A stretch of DNA of 7,807 nt from an uncultured Nitrosomonadales bacterium (GCA_903934275.1 CAIZNF010000718.1:1-7807); one strand, 5' to 3'. Positions 1 to 6,347 are shown, counted from the first letter of the stretch. Notes: generated by a model from the letters alone, not told the origin. Numbers and translations are program-made.

Positions 1-2
1 CA

Positions 3-59
3 ATAGGTGGGTCGGCAGCTCAGTATTGCTTGTTGTTTAATCGGCGAAAATCTGTGTAA
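3..59 (+). CDS. Possible 3' end of fliP (very tentative)
   Basis: An open frame enters from the left edge and stops at TAA 57-59. It reads IGGSAAQYCLLFNRRKSV. FliP proteins commonly end in a motif like VGSLAQSFY, and fliP normally lies directly before fliQ. The GGSAAQ portion fits that motif (G, S, A and Q in register), but only a few residues can be compared. If it is FliP, the last ten residues are not typical: they are encoded by a repeat-like sequence at 42-70 and would replace the usual short end. Another frame ends at TAA 38-40 and cannot be excluded. Sequence to the left would settle it. Confidence 0.25.
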   Translation: MGGSAAQYCLLFNRRKSV

Positions 60-70
60 TCTGCGGACAA
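42..70. repeat. Short repeat-like word with two near-identical units
   Basis: AATCTGTG (49-56) is followed almost at once by AATCTGCG (58-65), giving an imperfect direct repeat. Words of this kind are often dispersed between genes in bacterial genomes, but that is from memory and was not tested here. It lies between the possible fliP end and the REP element. Confidence 0.35.
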
Positions 71-84
71 CTGCTTTTTCTAGG

Positions 85-169
85 TTCAATGAAACCGTAG
101 GGTGGGCTCTGCCCACCATGTCGGGCAGAGCCCGACTTACAATTTTGGTTCCGGCTCGCCCGGCTTAGG
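85..169 (+). repeat. Extended 85-bp repeat unit, copy 1 (contains REP copy 1)
   Basis: Similarity to the copy at 5351-5434 goes beyond the double hairpin. On the left both begin TTCAA and run through AACCGTAGGGTGG. On the right both have an A/T stretch containing ATTTT, then a CCGG...CCGG module ending in T(T/C)AG (151-168 here). The right part also forms a longer inverted repeat, AATTTTGGTT (141-150) with AACCCAAAATT (172-182). Confidence 0.65.
97..140. repeat. REP/BIME-type double hairpin, copy 1
   Basis: Starts with GTAG (97-100) and ends with TTAC (137-140). Between them are two perfect hairpins, each with a 7-bp stem and a 3-nt loop: GGTGGGC/GCCCACC (101-107 with 111-117) and GTCGGGC/GCCCGAC (120-126 with 130-136). 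A GTAG end next to a GC-rich hairpin, with two hairpins facing each other, is the hallmark of REP elements mobilised by RAYT (TnpA-REP) transposases. No such transposase is in the window. It sits about 100 bp before fliQ and is not followed by a convincing T run, so I do not call it a terminator. Confidence 0.8.
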
Positions 170-237
170 TAAACCCAAAATTCCGCGAAGCGACTACACC
201 GGCTAACGACTATCAACTATTAACAAACAACTCCTTT

Positions 238-507
238 ATGACCCCTGAAACCGTCCTTACCATCGGTCAGCAAGCCATCGAAATGACGCTGATGATTTCT
301 GCTCCGCTTCTGCTCACTGCGCTGGTCATTGGTTTGGTGGTGAGCATTTTTCAGGCCGCCACGCAGATCAACGAAATGACTCTGTCTTTCATTCCAAAGC
401 TGTTGGGGATTTTTCTGGTACTAATTTTTGCCGGATCGTGGATGATTAACATGATGGTTGATTACATCCAACGGCTGTTCGGCAACATCCCCTGGTTAGT
501 CGGGTAA
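238..507 (+). CDS. fliQ: Flagellar export gate protein FliQ
   Basis: FliQ is a small inner-membrane protein of the flagellar type III export gate. With FliP and FliR it builds the helical channel through which rod, hook and filament subunits leave the cytoplasm. The product has 89 residues, the normal family length. It has two hydrophobic segments (about 16-38 and 53-76), separated by the conserved stretch SIFQAATQINEMTLSFIPK (residues 36-54), which is diagnostic of FliQ. The ATG at 238 gives the expected N-terminus (MTPETVLTIGQQAIE). No Shine-Dalgarno sequence is visible: the bases before it are pyrimidine-rich (ACTCCTTT). fliR follows after 5 nt, so the two are co-transcribed. About 180 bp of repeat-rich DNA separates it from any possible fliP end, whereas fliP and fliQ usually almost touch. 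Confidence 0.97.
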   Translation: MTPETVLTIGQQAIEMTLMISAPLLLTALVIGLVVSIFQAATQINEMTLSFIPKLLGIFLVLIFAGSWMINMMVDYIQRLFGNIPWLVG

Positions 508-512
508 TTACC

Positions 513-1292
513 GTGATCAGCATTACCAGCGCGCAACTCGATGTATGGCTTGCCACACTGATTTTTCCACTGACGCGCATCCTGGCCATGATCGCCAGCT
601 CACCGATACTCGGCAACAAGCAAATCCCGGCACGCGTCAAACTCGGCTTGTCTGTTTTAATCGCCATTATCATCGCGCCGACCCTAGGCGAAATGCCGCC
701 AGTCGCCATCGGCTCACCGCAAGGCCTATTGATAATGATTCAACAAATTATCATTGGGGTGGCAATGGGATTCACCATGCGCCTGATTTTTACCGCCGTC
801 GAAATGGCGGGTGACCTGGCCGGGTTGCAGATGGGTTTGGGATTCGCCAGTTTTTATGACCCGGTAAATGCAACTCATTCTCCAATCGTTGCACAATGGC
901 TGGGGATGGTCGCGGCACTCGCCTTCTTAGCTATAAACGGCCATCTGTATATGCTGTCGGCATTGGCGGAAAGTTTTCGTATGCTGCCGGTCGGCAATAT
1001 GATTCCCAACCAGGGATTCCACGCAGTAGCCAGTTGGGGTGGGAGCATCTTTGCCTACGCCTTGCAGATTTCGTTGCCTATTCTGGCGGCATTGCTAATC
1101 ACCAACATCGCATTGGGGATACTCACCCGCGCCGCGCCACAGCTCAATCTGTTCGCGATTGGCTTTCCCATCACGCTAGCGATTGGATTTCTCGTGCTGA
1201 TGCTATCCATGCCCCATTTTATTCCGATGCTGGACCGACTGACTCAGGAAGGGTTGAGCGCAACGCTCAATCTGGTGAAATTGCCACATTGA
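513..1292 (+). CDS. fliR: Flagellar export gate protein FliR
   Basis: FliR is the third membrane component of the flagellar export gate; it completes the FliP-FliQ-FliR channel inside the MS ring. The product has 259 residues, close to the usual 260. Six hydrophobic segments are visible, at about 10-32, 42-59, 69-95, 126-149, 178-204 and 212-236. The conserved loop motif QMGLGFASFYDP (residues 106-117) is typical of FliR. The start is GTG at 513, five bases after the fliQ stop. There is no clear ribosome binding site, so translation is probably coupled to fliQ. The next in-frame ATG (residue 26) would cut the first membrane segment, which favours the GTG. The gene ends 7 bp from the stop of convergent flgL. 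Confidence 0.97.
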   Translation: MISITSAQLDVWLATLIFPLTRILAMIASSPILGNKQIPARVKLGLSVLIAIIIAPTLGEMPPVAIGSPQGLLIMIQQIIIGVAMGFTMRLIFTAVEMAGDLAGLQMGLGFASFYDPVNATHSPIVAQWLGMVAALAFLAINGHLYMLSALAESFRMLPVGNMIPNQGFHAVASWGGSIFAYALQISLPILAALLITNIALGILTRAAPQLNLFAIGFPITLAIGFLVLMLSMPHFIPMLDRLTQEGLSATLNLVKLPH

Positions 1293-1299
1293 CAAAAAA

Positions 1300-3090
1300 T
1301 CACATGTAGCTGAACAAGGAAAGATTCGAGACAGCTGCAAACGATTTTAGCGATGCCTGCAACGCCGCATTTTGCTGCGTTAAATCGCTGTACGCTTTAA
1401 AGGGATCCGCATCCTGCAGCTCAGACAGGGTCTGTTTGTATTGCAGGCCCAAATCTTCGCCTGCCGTCTGCAACGCATCGATTTCCTGAAGGCGCAAACC
1501 CAGTGAGGACTGGGTAGTCAATACATTGTTCAATGCGTTATCCAAGTGATTAAGACCGCGATTCAGGCTGTTCGTCAGGCTGGCACCGACCACCGTGCCA
1601 TTCAGCGCGGTAATCAAGTCCGAAATGGTTTTAAAGATGCTCTCATTAGTGCTTGATGACACGGTAAAACTGTCGCCGCTTGTCATGGTACCCTGAACAC
1701 TAAGCTGCATTCCATCGAAGCTGATGGCCTGGCCGCTGACATAGGGAACGCGGCCTGTTACAGGTGGTACAGGCAGCACTACGGCTGCTGTCGTGGTGTT
1801 CGTCACTTTATATCCGGGGGACAACACGGTGAAATTATCGGCGTTGCTGGGTACGCCCTGAACATTAAACTGCATGCCACCGAAACTAATTGTCTGACCG
1901 CTAACGTAGGGTTGGCCCGCCAATACGCTCGCACCACCCGCAACACCCGCAGAGTTGACAATCCCATTTGCTGTTCCACCAACAGCCGAAACCGTAACTG
2001 CCGTGCTTCCCGTGCCTGCGGCGACCCTTGCGATTGATACTGCAAAATTAGCCGCCGCAACCGAGCCCGTGCTCGTAACGGTGAAAGTGCCGGGAAGATC
2101 AACATCGAGATCTGCCTGTATCTTGGCTACAAGTGCAGCTTCATTAGCGTATACGCCAGTCAATGTTACCAAGTCATTTTCCACGGCAGCGTCAACTCTA
2201 AATGTTCCGGGAACTGTAAAGTTCAGTGACGTGATCGCCTGCGTATTGCTGCCCACTGACAGCTCGGTGACATCGTAAGTCGTTACCGGCCCTGCCACGG
2301 TGAAAGCGACGCTGTAATCCTTGCTCGTCACTGCGGCCTGGTTGATCACTGTTGGCGTGCTAATGGTGCCAGTACCCGTATTCCCAGCGGCAGGTGTAGC
2401 AGTCGGTCCGTTATACGCGATAGTGTAGCTATTCCCCGTCAGCAAAGCCGGATTGATCACCGCCGCCGAGCTGATTATCCCGCCGCCGGTGTTGGCTGCA
2501 GATGCCTGTGCGAGCAATGTGCCATTGCCATTTTTGATGCGCATAAACATATCCGCACCCGAATCGCTCGATGAGATTTGCCGCCCGGCATTGGCTTGCA
2601 CCAAACGCTGCCCATCGTCACCGTTATAGCTGGTTACACCGGCCACATCGACAAAAGGTTGAGTTTTGGATTGAAATCCTGAAAACAAGTAATTACCCGC
2701 GCCATCCGTGCTGTTTGCCAAACCAACCAGCTCTTGCAATCTTCCGCTCAATTCTGTCGCCATAGTCCGGCGGTCAGCAGCTGTAAGCGATCCGTTGCCG
2801 GCATTGACGGTGGTTGTGTGAACATCATGAAGCAAAGATGTCACGCTCTGCAAATTGCTCTCCGCAAGAGAGAGTGTGTTGCGCGCTGCCGATCTATTTC
2901 CGGCATATTGCGTATTCATCGCATCGGCCTGATTGACACTGACCGCGCGAGCCGCCGCGACCGGATCATCCGAAGCGGTTTGTATCCTCCGCCCGGTAGA
3001 AACCTGTTGTTGGGTTTTTAATAAAACAGTTTGCTGCTGCCCTAACGAAGCCACATTACTGTCGTATATGGTACTGGAACTGATTCGCAT
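1300..3090 (-). CDS. flgL: Hook-filament junction protein FlgL (HAP3), enlarged
   Basis: FlgL is the second junction protein between hook and filament (HAP3), exported and assembled after FlgK. The flagellin-like N-terminus MRISSSTIYDSN and core to about residue 198 (including the TASDDPVAAARA stretch), and the C-terminus from about 482 to LSLFSYM, are typical. The middle is unusually long; the protein has 596 residues against roughly 300-420 for most FlgL. It holds two NTGxGxIS...Y-type half-modules (200-228, 237-267), an extra block (about 280-391) and two copies of a YVSGQxISFxGMQ...D-FTV module (394-424, 449-479). ATG 3090 is chosen because the family starts MRIS; GTG 3093 in frame is also possible. 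AGGAAGG (3101-3107) is the likely ribosome site and overlaps the end of flgK. The stops of flgL and fliR are 7 bp apart. Confidence 0.95.
   Translation of the reverse strand: MRISSSTIYDSNVASLGQQQTVLLKTQQQVSTGRRIQTASDDPVAAARAVSVNQADAMNTQYAGNRSAARNTLSLAESNLQSVTSLLHDVHTTTVNAGNGSLTAADRRTMATELSGRLQELVGLANSTDGAGNYLFSGFQSKTQPFVDVAGVTSYNGDDGQRLVQANAGRQISSSDSGADMFMRIKNGNGTLLAQASAANTGGGIISSAAVINPALLTGNSYTIAYNGPTATPAAGNTGTGTISTPTVINQAAVTSKDYSVAFTVAGPVTTYDVTELSVGSNTQAITSLNFTVPGTFRVDAAVENDLVTLTGVYANEAALVAKIQADLDVDLPGTFTVTSTGSVAAANFAVSIARVAAGTGSTAVTVSAVGGTANGIVNSAGVAGGASVLAGQPYVSGQTISFGGMQFNVQGVPSNADNFTVLSPGYKVTNTTTAAVVLPVPPVTGRVPYVSGQAISFDGMQLSVQGTMTSGDSFTVSSSTNESIFKTISDLITALNGTVVGASLTNSLNRGLNHLDNALNNVLTTQSSLGLRLQEIDALQTAGEDLGLQYKQTLSELQDADPFKAYSDLTQQNAALQASLKSFAAVSNLSLFSYM
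1659..1746 (-). repeat. FlgL internal repeat, second protein copy
   Basis: Aligns without gaps in its best 56 bp (1691-1746) to 1856-1911, with about 45 of 56 bases identical by eye. The flanks (1659-1690 and 1824-1855) also look related. The two 88-bp stretches are exactly 165 bp (55 codons) apart. This copy encodes the YVSGQAISFDGMQLSVQG module. Confidence 0.75.
1824..1911 (-). repeat. FlgL internal repeat, first protein copy
   Basis: Partner of 1659-1746. It encodes the YVSGQTISFGGMQFNVQG module; 20 of 31 residues match the second copy. The shift of 165 bp keeps the reading frame. The 77 bp between the copies are not obviously repeated. Confidence 0.75.
2290..2493 (-). repeat. FlgL half-module repeat (NTG...IS...Y type), two copies
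   Basis: Bases 2407-2493 and 2290-2382 encode related segments: NTGGGIISSAAVINPALLTG and NTGTGTISTPTVINQAAVTS, each followed by a Tyr-containing beta-like stretch. The copies are 37 residues apart. Divergence is greater than in the 165-bp repeat, suggesting an older duplication. A similar NTGTAKISSGTV segment occurs in FlgK (residues about 445-456). Confidence 0.6.
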
Positions 3091-3097
3091 CACACAC

Positions 3098-5020
3098 CTA
3101 CCTTCCTATAGCCAGCACTGCATCAAACATGGTATTGGCAATTTGCATCGCCTTGGCGGCCGCTTGATACTCTTTCTGATAACGCATCAAATTAGCCGCT
3201 TCCTCATCCAAATTTACACCGGAAACCGCCTGTTGCGCCGCAACCGTTTGTGCGGCCATATTGGTTTGCGCCAAACTGGTCACAGACAGCTCGCTGGTTT
3301 TGGCACCGACATCGCCAACCAGTTGGCCATATACCCCCTGAAAACTCGCAGTTCCATTCGCCATCAAATTTTGCGTTTGCATGCTCGACATCAGCAAAAT
3401 ATTACGATTGTCGCCAGTCGCATTGGTGTTGGATACCACATTAAAAACATCGCCAGTTACGGGAGTGCCGGTAATTTGCACCGTCCAGCCGTTATAGCTA
3501 ATGCTCTGTCCGGAAACATATGCCTGCGCACCAACCGCAGGTACGGCACCTGCCACGGTGAAAGTGGCCGCACCGGTGAAGGTGATAGTGACCGGCACCT
3601 GCAAATTCACATCAGTCGCCGGATGCGCAGGGTTAGCAGTGACCAAAGTTGAAACTGTTCCGCTACTGATTTTTGCGGTGCCTGTATTGGCCACAGCAGC
3701 AGTCCCGCGCATCGGCGCTGCGGCCGCAATCTTGGCAGGGTCATTGGTCGAAACGGCAATATCGCGCGCTCCATTTGCTGTGGGGCGAATCAAGAAGGTA
3801 TCCCCTGCCGTAACAGTCGCGGGTGCATTGATGGTCATGCCATCCACGGTCTGCGGCAAGCTTGCGTAATTTGTCGCCGTATTATCTGACAGGCGCAGCA
3901 ATGTGTAGCTGGTTCCGCCGTTGAACTTGAGTTGATAATCGCTGGTTGTCAATCCTGTTACGTTTGCAATCGTAACGGACGGGATCCCGGAAGTAATAGC
4001 ATTGTTCGCATTCGGAATAACACGCGGTGTAGCGGCAGTAAACAGGTTGAGTCCCAACACCCCGTTCAAATCCTGCCCCAGCTGGTTCTGCTGATTAATG
4101 CTGGTTGCCAGCCCCAGCGCCACTCGACCGAGCGCATTGCGGGCAGGCTCCAGACTCTGATCGCGAAAAGTGAGATACCCCCCCAAATTACCACCTTGAA
4201 TGCTGCTTTGCTGCATGGGAAGAGCTTGGCCATTTTTTAGGTAAGCGATGTCCAATTTACTCGGGTCGCTTGACGATGCAGTGGCCAGCAATTTCATGGA
4301 CAGATCATCCAGCACCAAAGGTTGTCCATTGCCCACAAAAACACTTACTGTCCCGTCCGCTTGCGGCACTTGGGTAGTCTTGATTTCCTGGTTCAATTTG
4401 GTGATCAATTGGTCACGCTGGTCAAGCAAGTCATTGGGTTGTTGCGCGGGTATGGTCGCAATGGCCCGTCTGATATTGAGATTCAAGGCGGCAATTTGCT
4501 GGGCATAGCTGTTGATGGCATTGACGCTGCTGGTAATTTGCCCATTAAGCCCGGTGGCTATATCGGTCATGCGCTGGTCGATGGCCTGGAATCGATTTAC
4601 CGCAAACTGTGCGTTACCGAGCATGGTTTGCCGCGCGGGAAGCGACTCTGGGCTGTTGGACACAGCACTCATCGCATCAAAAAAACTCTGCATCGCCGGC
4701 GAGGCACCGGCAGTCGGATCTGCCACCAGATTATCGATTTGTTTGAGTGCCGTGTAGTAAGTAGTAAGGTAAGTTGCCTGGCTTTGTTCCTGCAATACTT
4801 GAGCGGACAAGTATTGGTCATAGATTCGCGTCACATTTTGAATATCGACACCTTTTCCAACAAATCCTGCGCCTACCTGCTGGCTAAGCCGCGCAGCAGG
4901 CACGATTTGCTGCCGCGAAAACCCCGGAGTGCTTGCGTTGGCGATGTTATGCTCAGTGGTCGCGATACCCACCTGAGAAGCATTTAAGCCACTTAACGCT
5001 GATGCAAATAAGTCTGCCAC
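3098..5020 (-). CDS. flgK: Hook-filament junction protein FlgK (HAP1)
   Basis: FlgK (HAP1) is the first junction protein placed on the finished hook; FlgL and then the filament follow. The product has 640 residues, within the range of larger proteobacterial FlgK. The N-terminal rod/hook signature HNIANASTPGFSRQ is at residues 24-37. The C-terminal signature SGVNLDEEAANLMRYQKEYQ is at 600-619, followed by an amphipathic helix that ends at IGR. The middle (about 340-535) is the variable surface region. It contains GDTFLIRPTANGARDI (406-421) and a YVSGQSISYNGWTVQITG module (501-518) like those in FlgL. Start is GTG 5020, supported by AAAGGAA (5026-5032) five bases upstream. A sigma-28 promoter lies 41 bp before it. 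flgL follows with a gap of only 7 bp, so the two form one operon. Confidence 0.97.
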   Translation of the reverse strand: MADLFASALSGLNASQVGIATTEHNIANASTPGFSRQQIVPAARLSQQVGAGFVGKGVDIQNVTRIYDQYLSAQVLQEQSQATYLTTYYTALKQIDNLVADPTAGASPAMQSFFDAMSAVSNSPESLPARQTMLGNAQFAVNRFQAIDQRMTDIATGLNGQITSSVNAINSYAQQIAALNLNIRRAIATIPAQQPNDLLDQRDQLITKLNQEIKTTQVPQADGTVSVFVGNGQPLVLDDLSMKLLATASSSDPSKLDIAYLKNGQALPMQQSSIQGGNLGGYLTFRDQSLEPARNALGRVALGLATSINQQNQLGQDLNGVLGLNLFTAATPRVIPNANNAITSGIPSVTIANVTGLTTSDYQLKFNGGTSYTLLRLSDNTATNYASLPQTVDGMTINAPATVTAGDTFLIRPTANGARDIAVSTNDPAKIAAAAPMRGTAAVANTGTAKISSGTVSTLVTANPAHPATDVNLQVPVTITFTGAATFTVAGAVPAVGAQAYVSGQSISYNGWTVQITGTPVTGDVFNVVSNTNATGDNRNILLMSSMQTQNLMANGTASFQGVYGQLVGDVGAKTSELSVTSLAQTNMAAQTVAAQQAVSGVNLDEEAANLMRYQKEYQAAAKAMQIANTMFDAVLAIGR

Positions 5021-5025
5021 GATAT

Positions 5026-5032
5026 TTCCTTT
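5026..5032 (-). promoter_or_regulatory. Ribosome binding site of flgK
   Basis: Minus-strand AAAGGAA lies 5 bases before GTG 5020. It decides the start, because no ATG lies nearby in frame and the family N-terminus (MADLFASALSGLNASQ) begins exactly there. Confidence 0.8.
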
Positions 5033-5060
5033 GTTCGCTCAACGGCGATCTTGTTTCAAG

Positions 5061-5087
5061 TTATCGGCACATCGGTGAAACTCTTTA
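5061..5087 (-). promoter_or_regulatory. Sigma-28 (FliA) promoter for flgKL
   Basis: On the minus strand TAAAGAGT (5087-5080), an 11-base spacer and GCCGATAA (5068-5061) match the FliA consensus TAAAGTTT-N11-GCCGATAA. The -10 element is perfect, and the first five bases of the -35 element match. The predicted start of transcription is near 5054, giving a leader of about 34 nt before flgK. In enteric bacteria flgKL has FliA-dependent late expression, so position, orientation and gene content agree. Confidence 0.88.
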
Positions 5088-5151
5088 GCCCCCATATCGG
5101 CCAAATGGAGTCAAAGAATAGCAATAAGCCTAAAATCGGTAGTTAAAACCT

Positions 5152-5215
5152 GTAGGAGCGCGATTTATCGCGCGATAGTCCAGCAAATCAATCGCCCGAT
5201 GAATCGGGCTCCTAC
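5152..5215. repeat. REP/BIME-type element of a second family
   Basis: Begins GTAGGAGC (5152-5159) and ends GGCTCCTAC (5207-5215), so the outer ends are inverted. It contains hairpin GCGCGA/TCGCGC (5158-5163 with 5168-5173) and hairpin GCCCGA/TCGGGC (5194-5199 with 5204-5209), each with a 4-nt loop. The GTAGGAGC start resembles REP families known from Pseudomonas and relatives (recalled, not searched). Stem sequences and spacing differ from the other three elements, so it belongs to a different REP family or subgroup. Confidence 0.75.
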
Positions 5216-5350
5216 CGGTGCCGGGGCAAAAGTTCTTCGCACGACAACGGCATCACCCAAAAGGTGAGTGGCATCAAATACACAAAAACCAAACGCCATA
5301 CGGGCTAACGCACAAATATGAGAGGCTAACTGCTCTTTCCAGAATAATTT

Positions 5351-5434
5351 TTCAACGGGAACCGTAGGGTGGCTCCGCCCGCCATATCGGGCGGAGCCCG
5401 ACCTACATTTTCAGCCCCGGCCGATCCGGGTCAG
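5351..5434 (+). repeat. Extended 85-bp repeat unit, copy 2 (contains REP copy 2)
   Basis: Second copy of the unit at 85-169, in the same orientation on the + strand. Shared parts are TTCAA...AACCGTAGGGTGG on the left, the double hairpin, then ATTTT and the CCGG...CCGG...TCAG module (5418-5434). Confidence 0.65.
5364..5406. repeat. REP/BIME-type double hairpin, copy 2
   Basis: GTAG (5364-5367) and CTAC (5403-5406) bound two hairpins. The right one is perfect: TCGGGC/GCCCGA (5387-5392 with 5396-5401) with loop GGA. The left one has decayed: compared with copy 1 it has lost one G, which leaves GGTGGC against GCCCGCC. It lies just downstream of flgJ and could affect the 3' end of the flgHIJ message, but that is inference. 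Confidence 0.75.
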
Positions 5435-5438
5435 ACGA

Positions 5439-6335
5439 TTAACCCGTCAGATTAATTCTATCCATGACACCCACCAGTTTTTCGGCATATTTCGGATCGG
5501 TTGCATACCCGGCTTTTTGCAATGCCTGCGCCATTCCAGCCGCATTGCCACCTTGCTGCAATACGGCGGCGTAGCGCGGATTACCGCTCAGCATACCTGC
5601 ATAATCCTTGAATGCTTCGGCGTACGAGGGATAAGCGCGAAATTTTTCAACTTGCTTGCTTGGTATCCCATTTTTATATTCGGTAGTCATCACCTCGGCC
5701 ACTTTGCCATTCCAGTCGGCATTGGCCTTGATGCCAAACAAATTGTAGCTGTTGCTACCATCCGCCATGCGGATTTCGCGTTTGCCCCAGCCGCTCTCCA
5801 ACGCGGCCTGCCCCAACATCAGTTGCGGCGGCACGCCGCTTGCCTGGCTGGCCTGTATGGCGTGCGGCAACAAGCGGCTCACAAAATCCCGTTGTGTATT
5901 TTGCGAGTTAGCCGAAAATTCACCCATTCCTGCCAAACCCATTTCGCTATAAGCGGGCGGTAAAGTACCCATCAAGGTGCGAGGATCAGCGATTGAGGAT
6001 TGAGGGCCAATTTTCTGCCCGCTGTCACCTGGAATTTGCCCTCTGAGTTGCTTGACCATGATATCGGCCAAACCCACCCCACGGCTGGCCATACCTTGCG
6101 CCAGCTGCTGATCCAGCATACCGGTAAACATTCTGGTTTGCTCGCTATCGAACATACCGTCCTGCGGTGTGGCCTCACGCATGCTCTTCAGCATCATGTT
6201 AAGAAACACCGACTCAAACTGTTGCGCCGCTGCCTTGAGTGCCTGATCCGGCGACTGTTTTGCCTGAGTGCGCAACCGCTCCAGGCTCTGTGCATCGAGA
6301 GCCAGGTTTGCGGAGGTATCCAGACGGTTAACCAT
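5439..6335 (-). CDS. flgJ: Rod cap protein / peptidoglycan hydrolase FlgJ
   Basis: FlgJ is exported to the periplasm, caps the growing rod and opens the peptidoglycan so that the rod can pass. The product has 298 residues and the two-domain form. The rod-binding domain is residues about 28-100 (QFESVFLNMMLKSMREA; QTRMFTGMLDQQLAQGMA). After a linker (about 101-148) comes the glucosaminidase-type hydrolase domain (about 149-298) with LGQAALESGWGKREI; E180 is the likely catalytic glutamate. SYNLFGIKA (196-204) and FRAYPSYAEAF (232-242) are typical of the family. It has no signal peptide, as expected for a substrate of flagellar export. ATG 6335 is 12 bp after the flgI stop, with a weak GGGA site (6343-6346). 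The linker contains a tandem heptamer (5992-6005). Confidence 0.97.
   Translation of the reverse strand: MVNRLDTSANLALDAQSLERLRTQAKQSPDQALKAAAQQFESVFLNMMLKSMREATPQDGMFDSEQTRMFTGMLDQQLAQGMASRGVGLADIMVKQLRGQIPGDSGQKIGPQSSIADPRTLMGTLPPAYSEMGLAGMGEFSANSQNTQRDFVSRLLPHAIQASQASGVPPQLMLGQAALESGWGKREIRMADGSNSYNLFGIKANADWNGKVAEVMTTEYKNGIPSKQVEKFRAYPSYAEAFKDYAGMLSGNPRYAAVLQQGGNAAGMAQALQKAGYATDPKYAEKLVGVMDRINLTG
5992..6005. repeat. Tandem heptamer in the flgJ linker
   Basis: ATTGAGG occurs twice in direct succession (5992-5998, 5999-6005). On the coding strand it falls in codons for the interdomain linker of FlgJ (around PQSSIADP, residues 111-118), where sequence is free to vary. Confidence 0.55.
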
Positions 6336-6347
6336 TGGTGTGTCCCA

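Larger units (their letters stand above)
5021..5438. other. 418-bp flgJ-flgK intergenic region
   Basis: No credible gene is seen on either strand. Its contents, from flgK outward, are the flgK ribosome site, the sigma-28 promoter, a REP-type element (5152-5215), about 135 bp with nothing recognisable (5216-5350), and the extended repeat unit (5351-5434) that ends 4 bp from the flgJ stop codon. The gap separates flgHIJ from flgKL transcriptionally. I see no hairpin followed by a minus-strand T run, so an intrinsic terminator after flgJ cannot be assigned. Confidence 0.7.

Noticed and set aside
120..150. Hairpin followed by TTTT as a terminator before fliQ
   Set aside because: The T run is only four long and is separated from the stem by 6 bases; the REP reading explains the hairpin better.
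170..196. Possible sigma-28 promoter before fliQ (TAAACCCA ... AGCGACTA)
   Set aside because: Only about half of the -35 and -10 bases match; export genes are not normally FliA-dependent.
2933..3652. 239-codon + strand open frame across the flgL-flgK junction
   Set aside because: Antisense to two certain genes; no recognisable domain, odd composition and no ribosome site. It is a shadow frame.
4322..4987. 221-codon + strand open frame opposite the flgK 5' half
   Set aside because: Shadow of flgK; its protein has no family-like pattern and lies fully inside a confident gene.
5422..5446. CGGGT...ACCCG inverted repeat spanning the flgJ stop
   Set aside because: Five-bp stem with a large loop and no T run; likely chance next to the repeat module.
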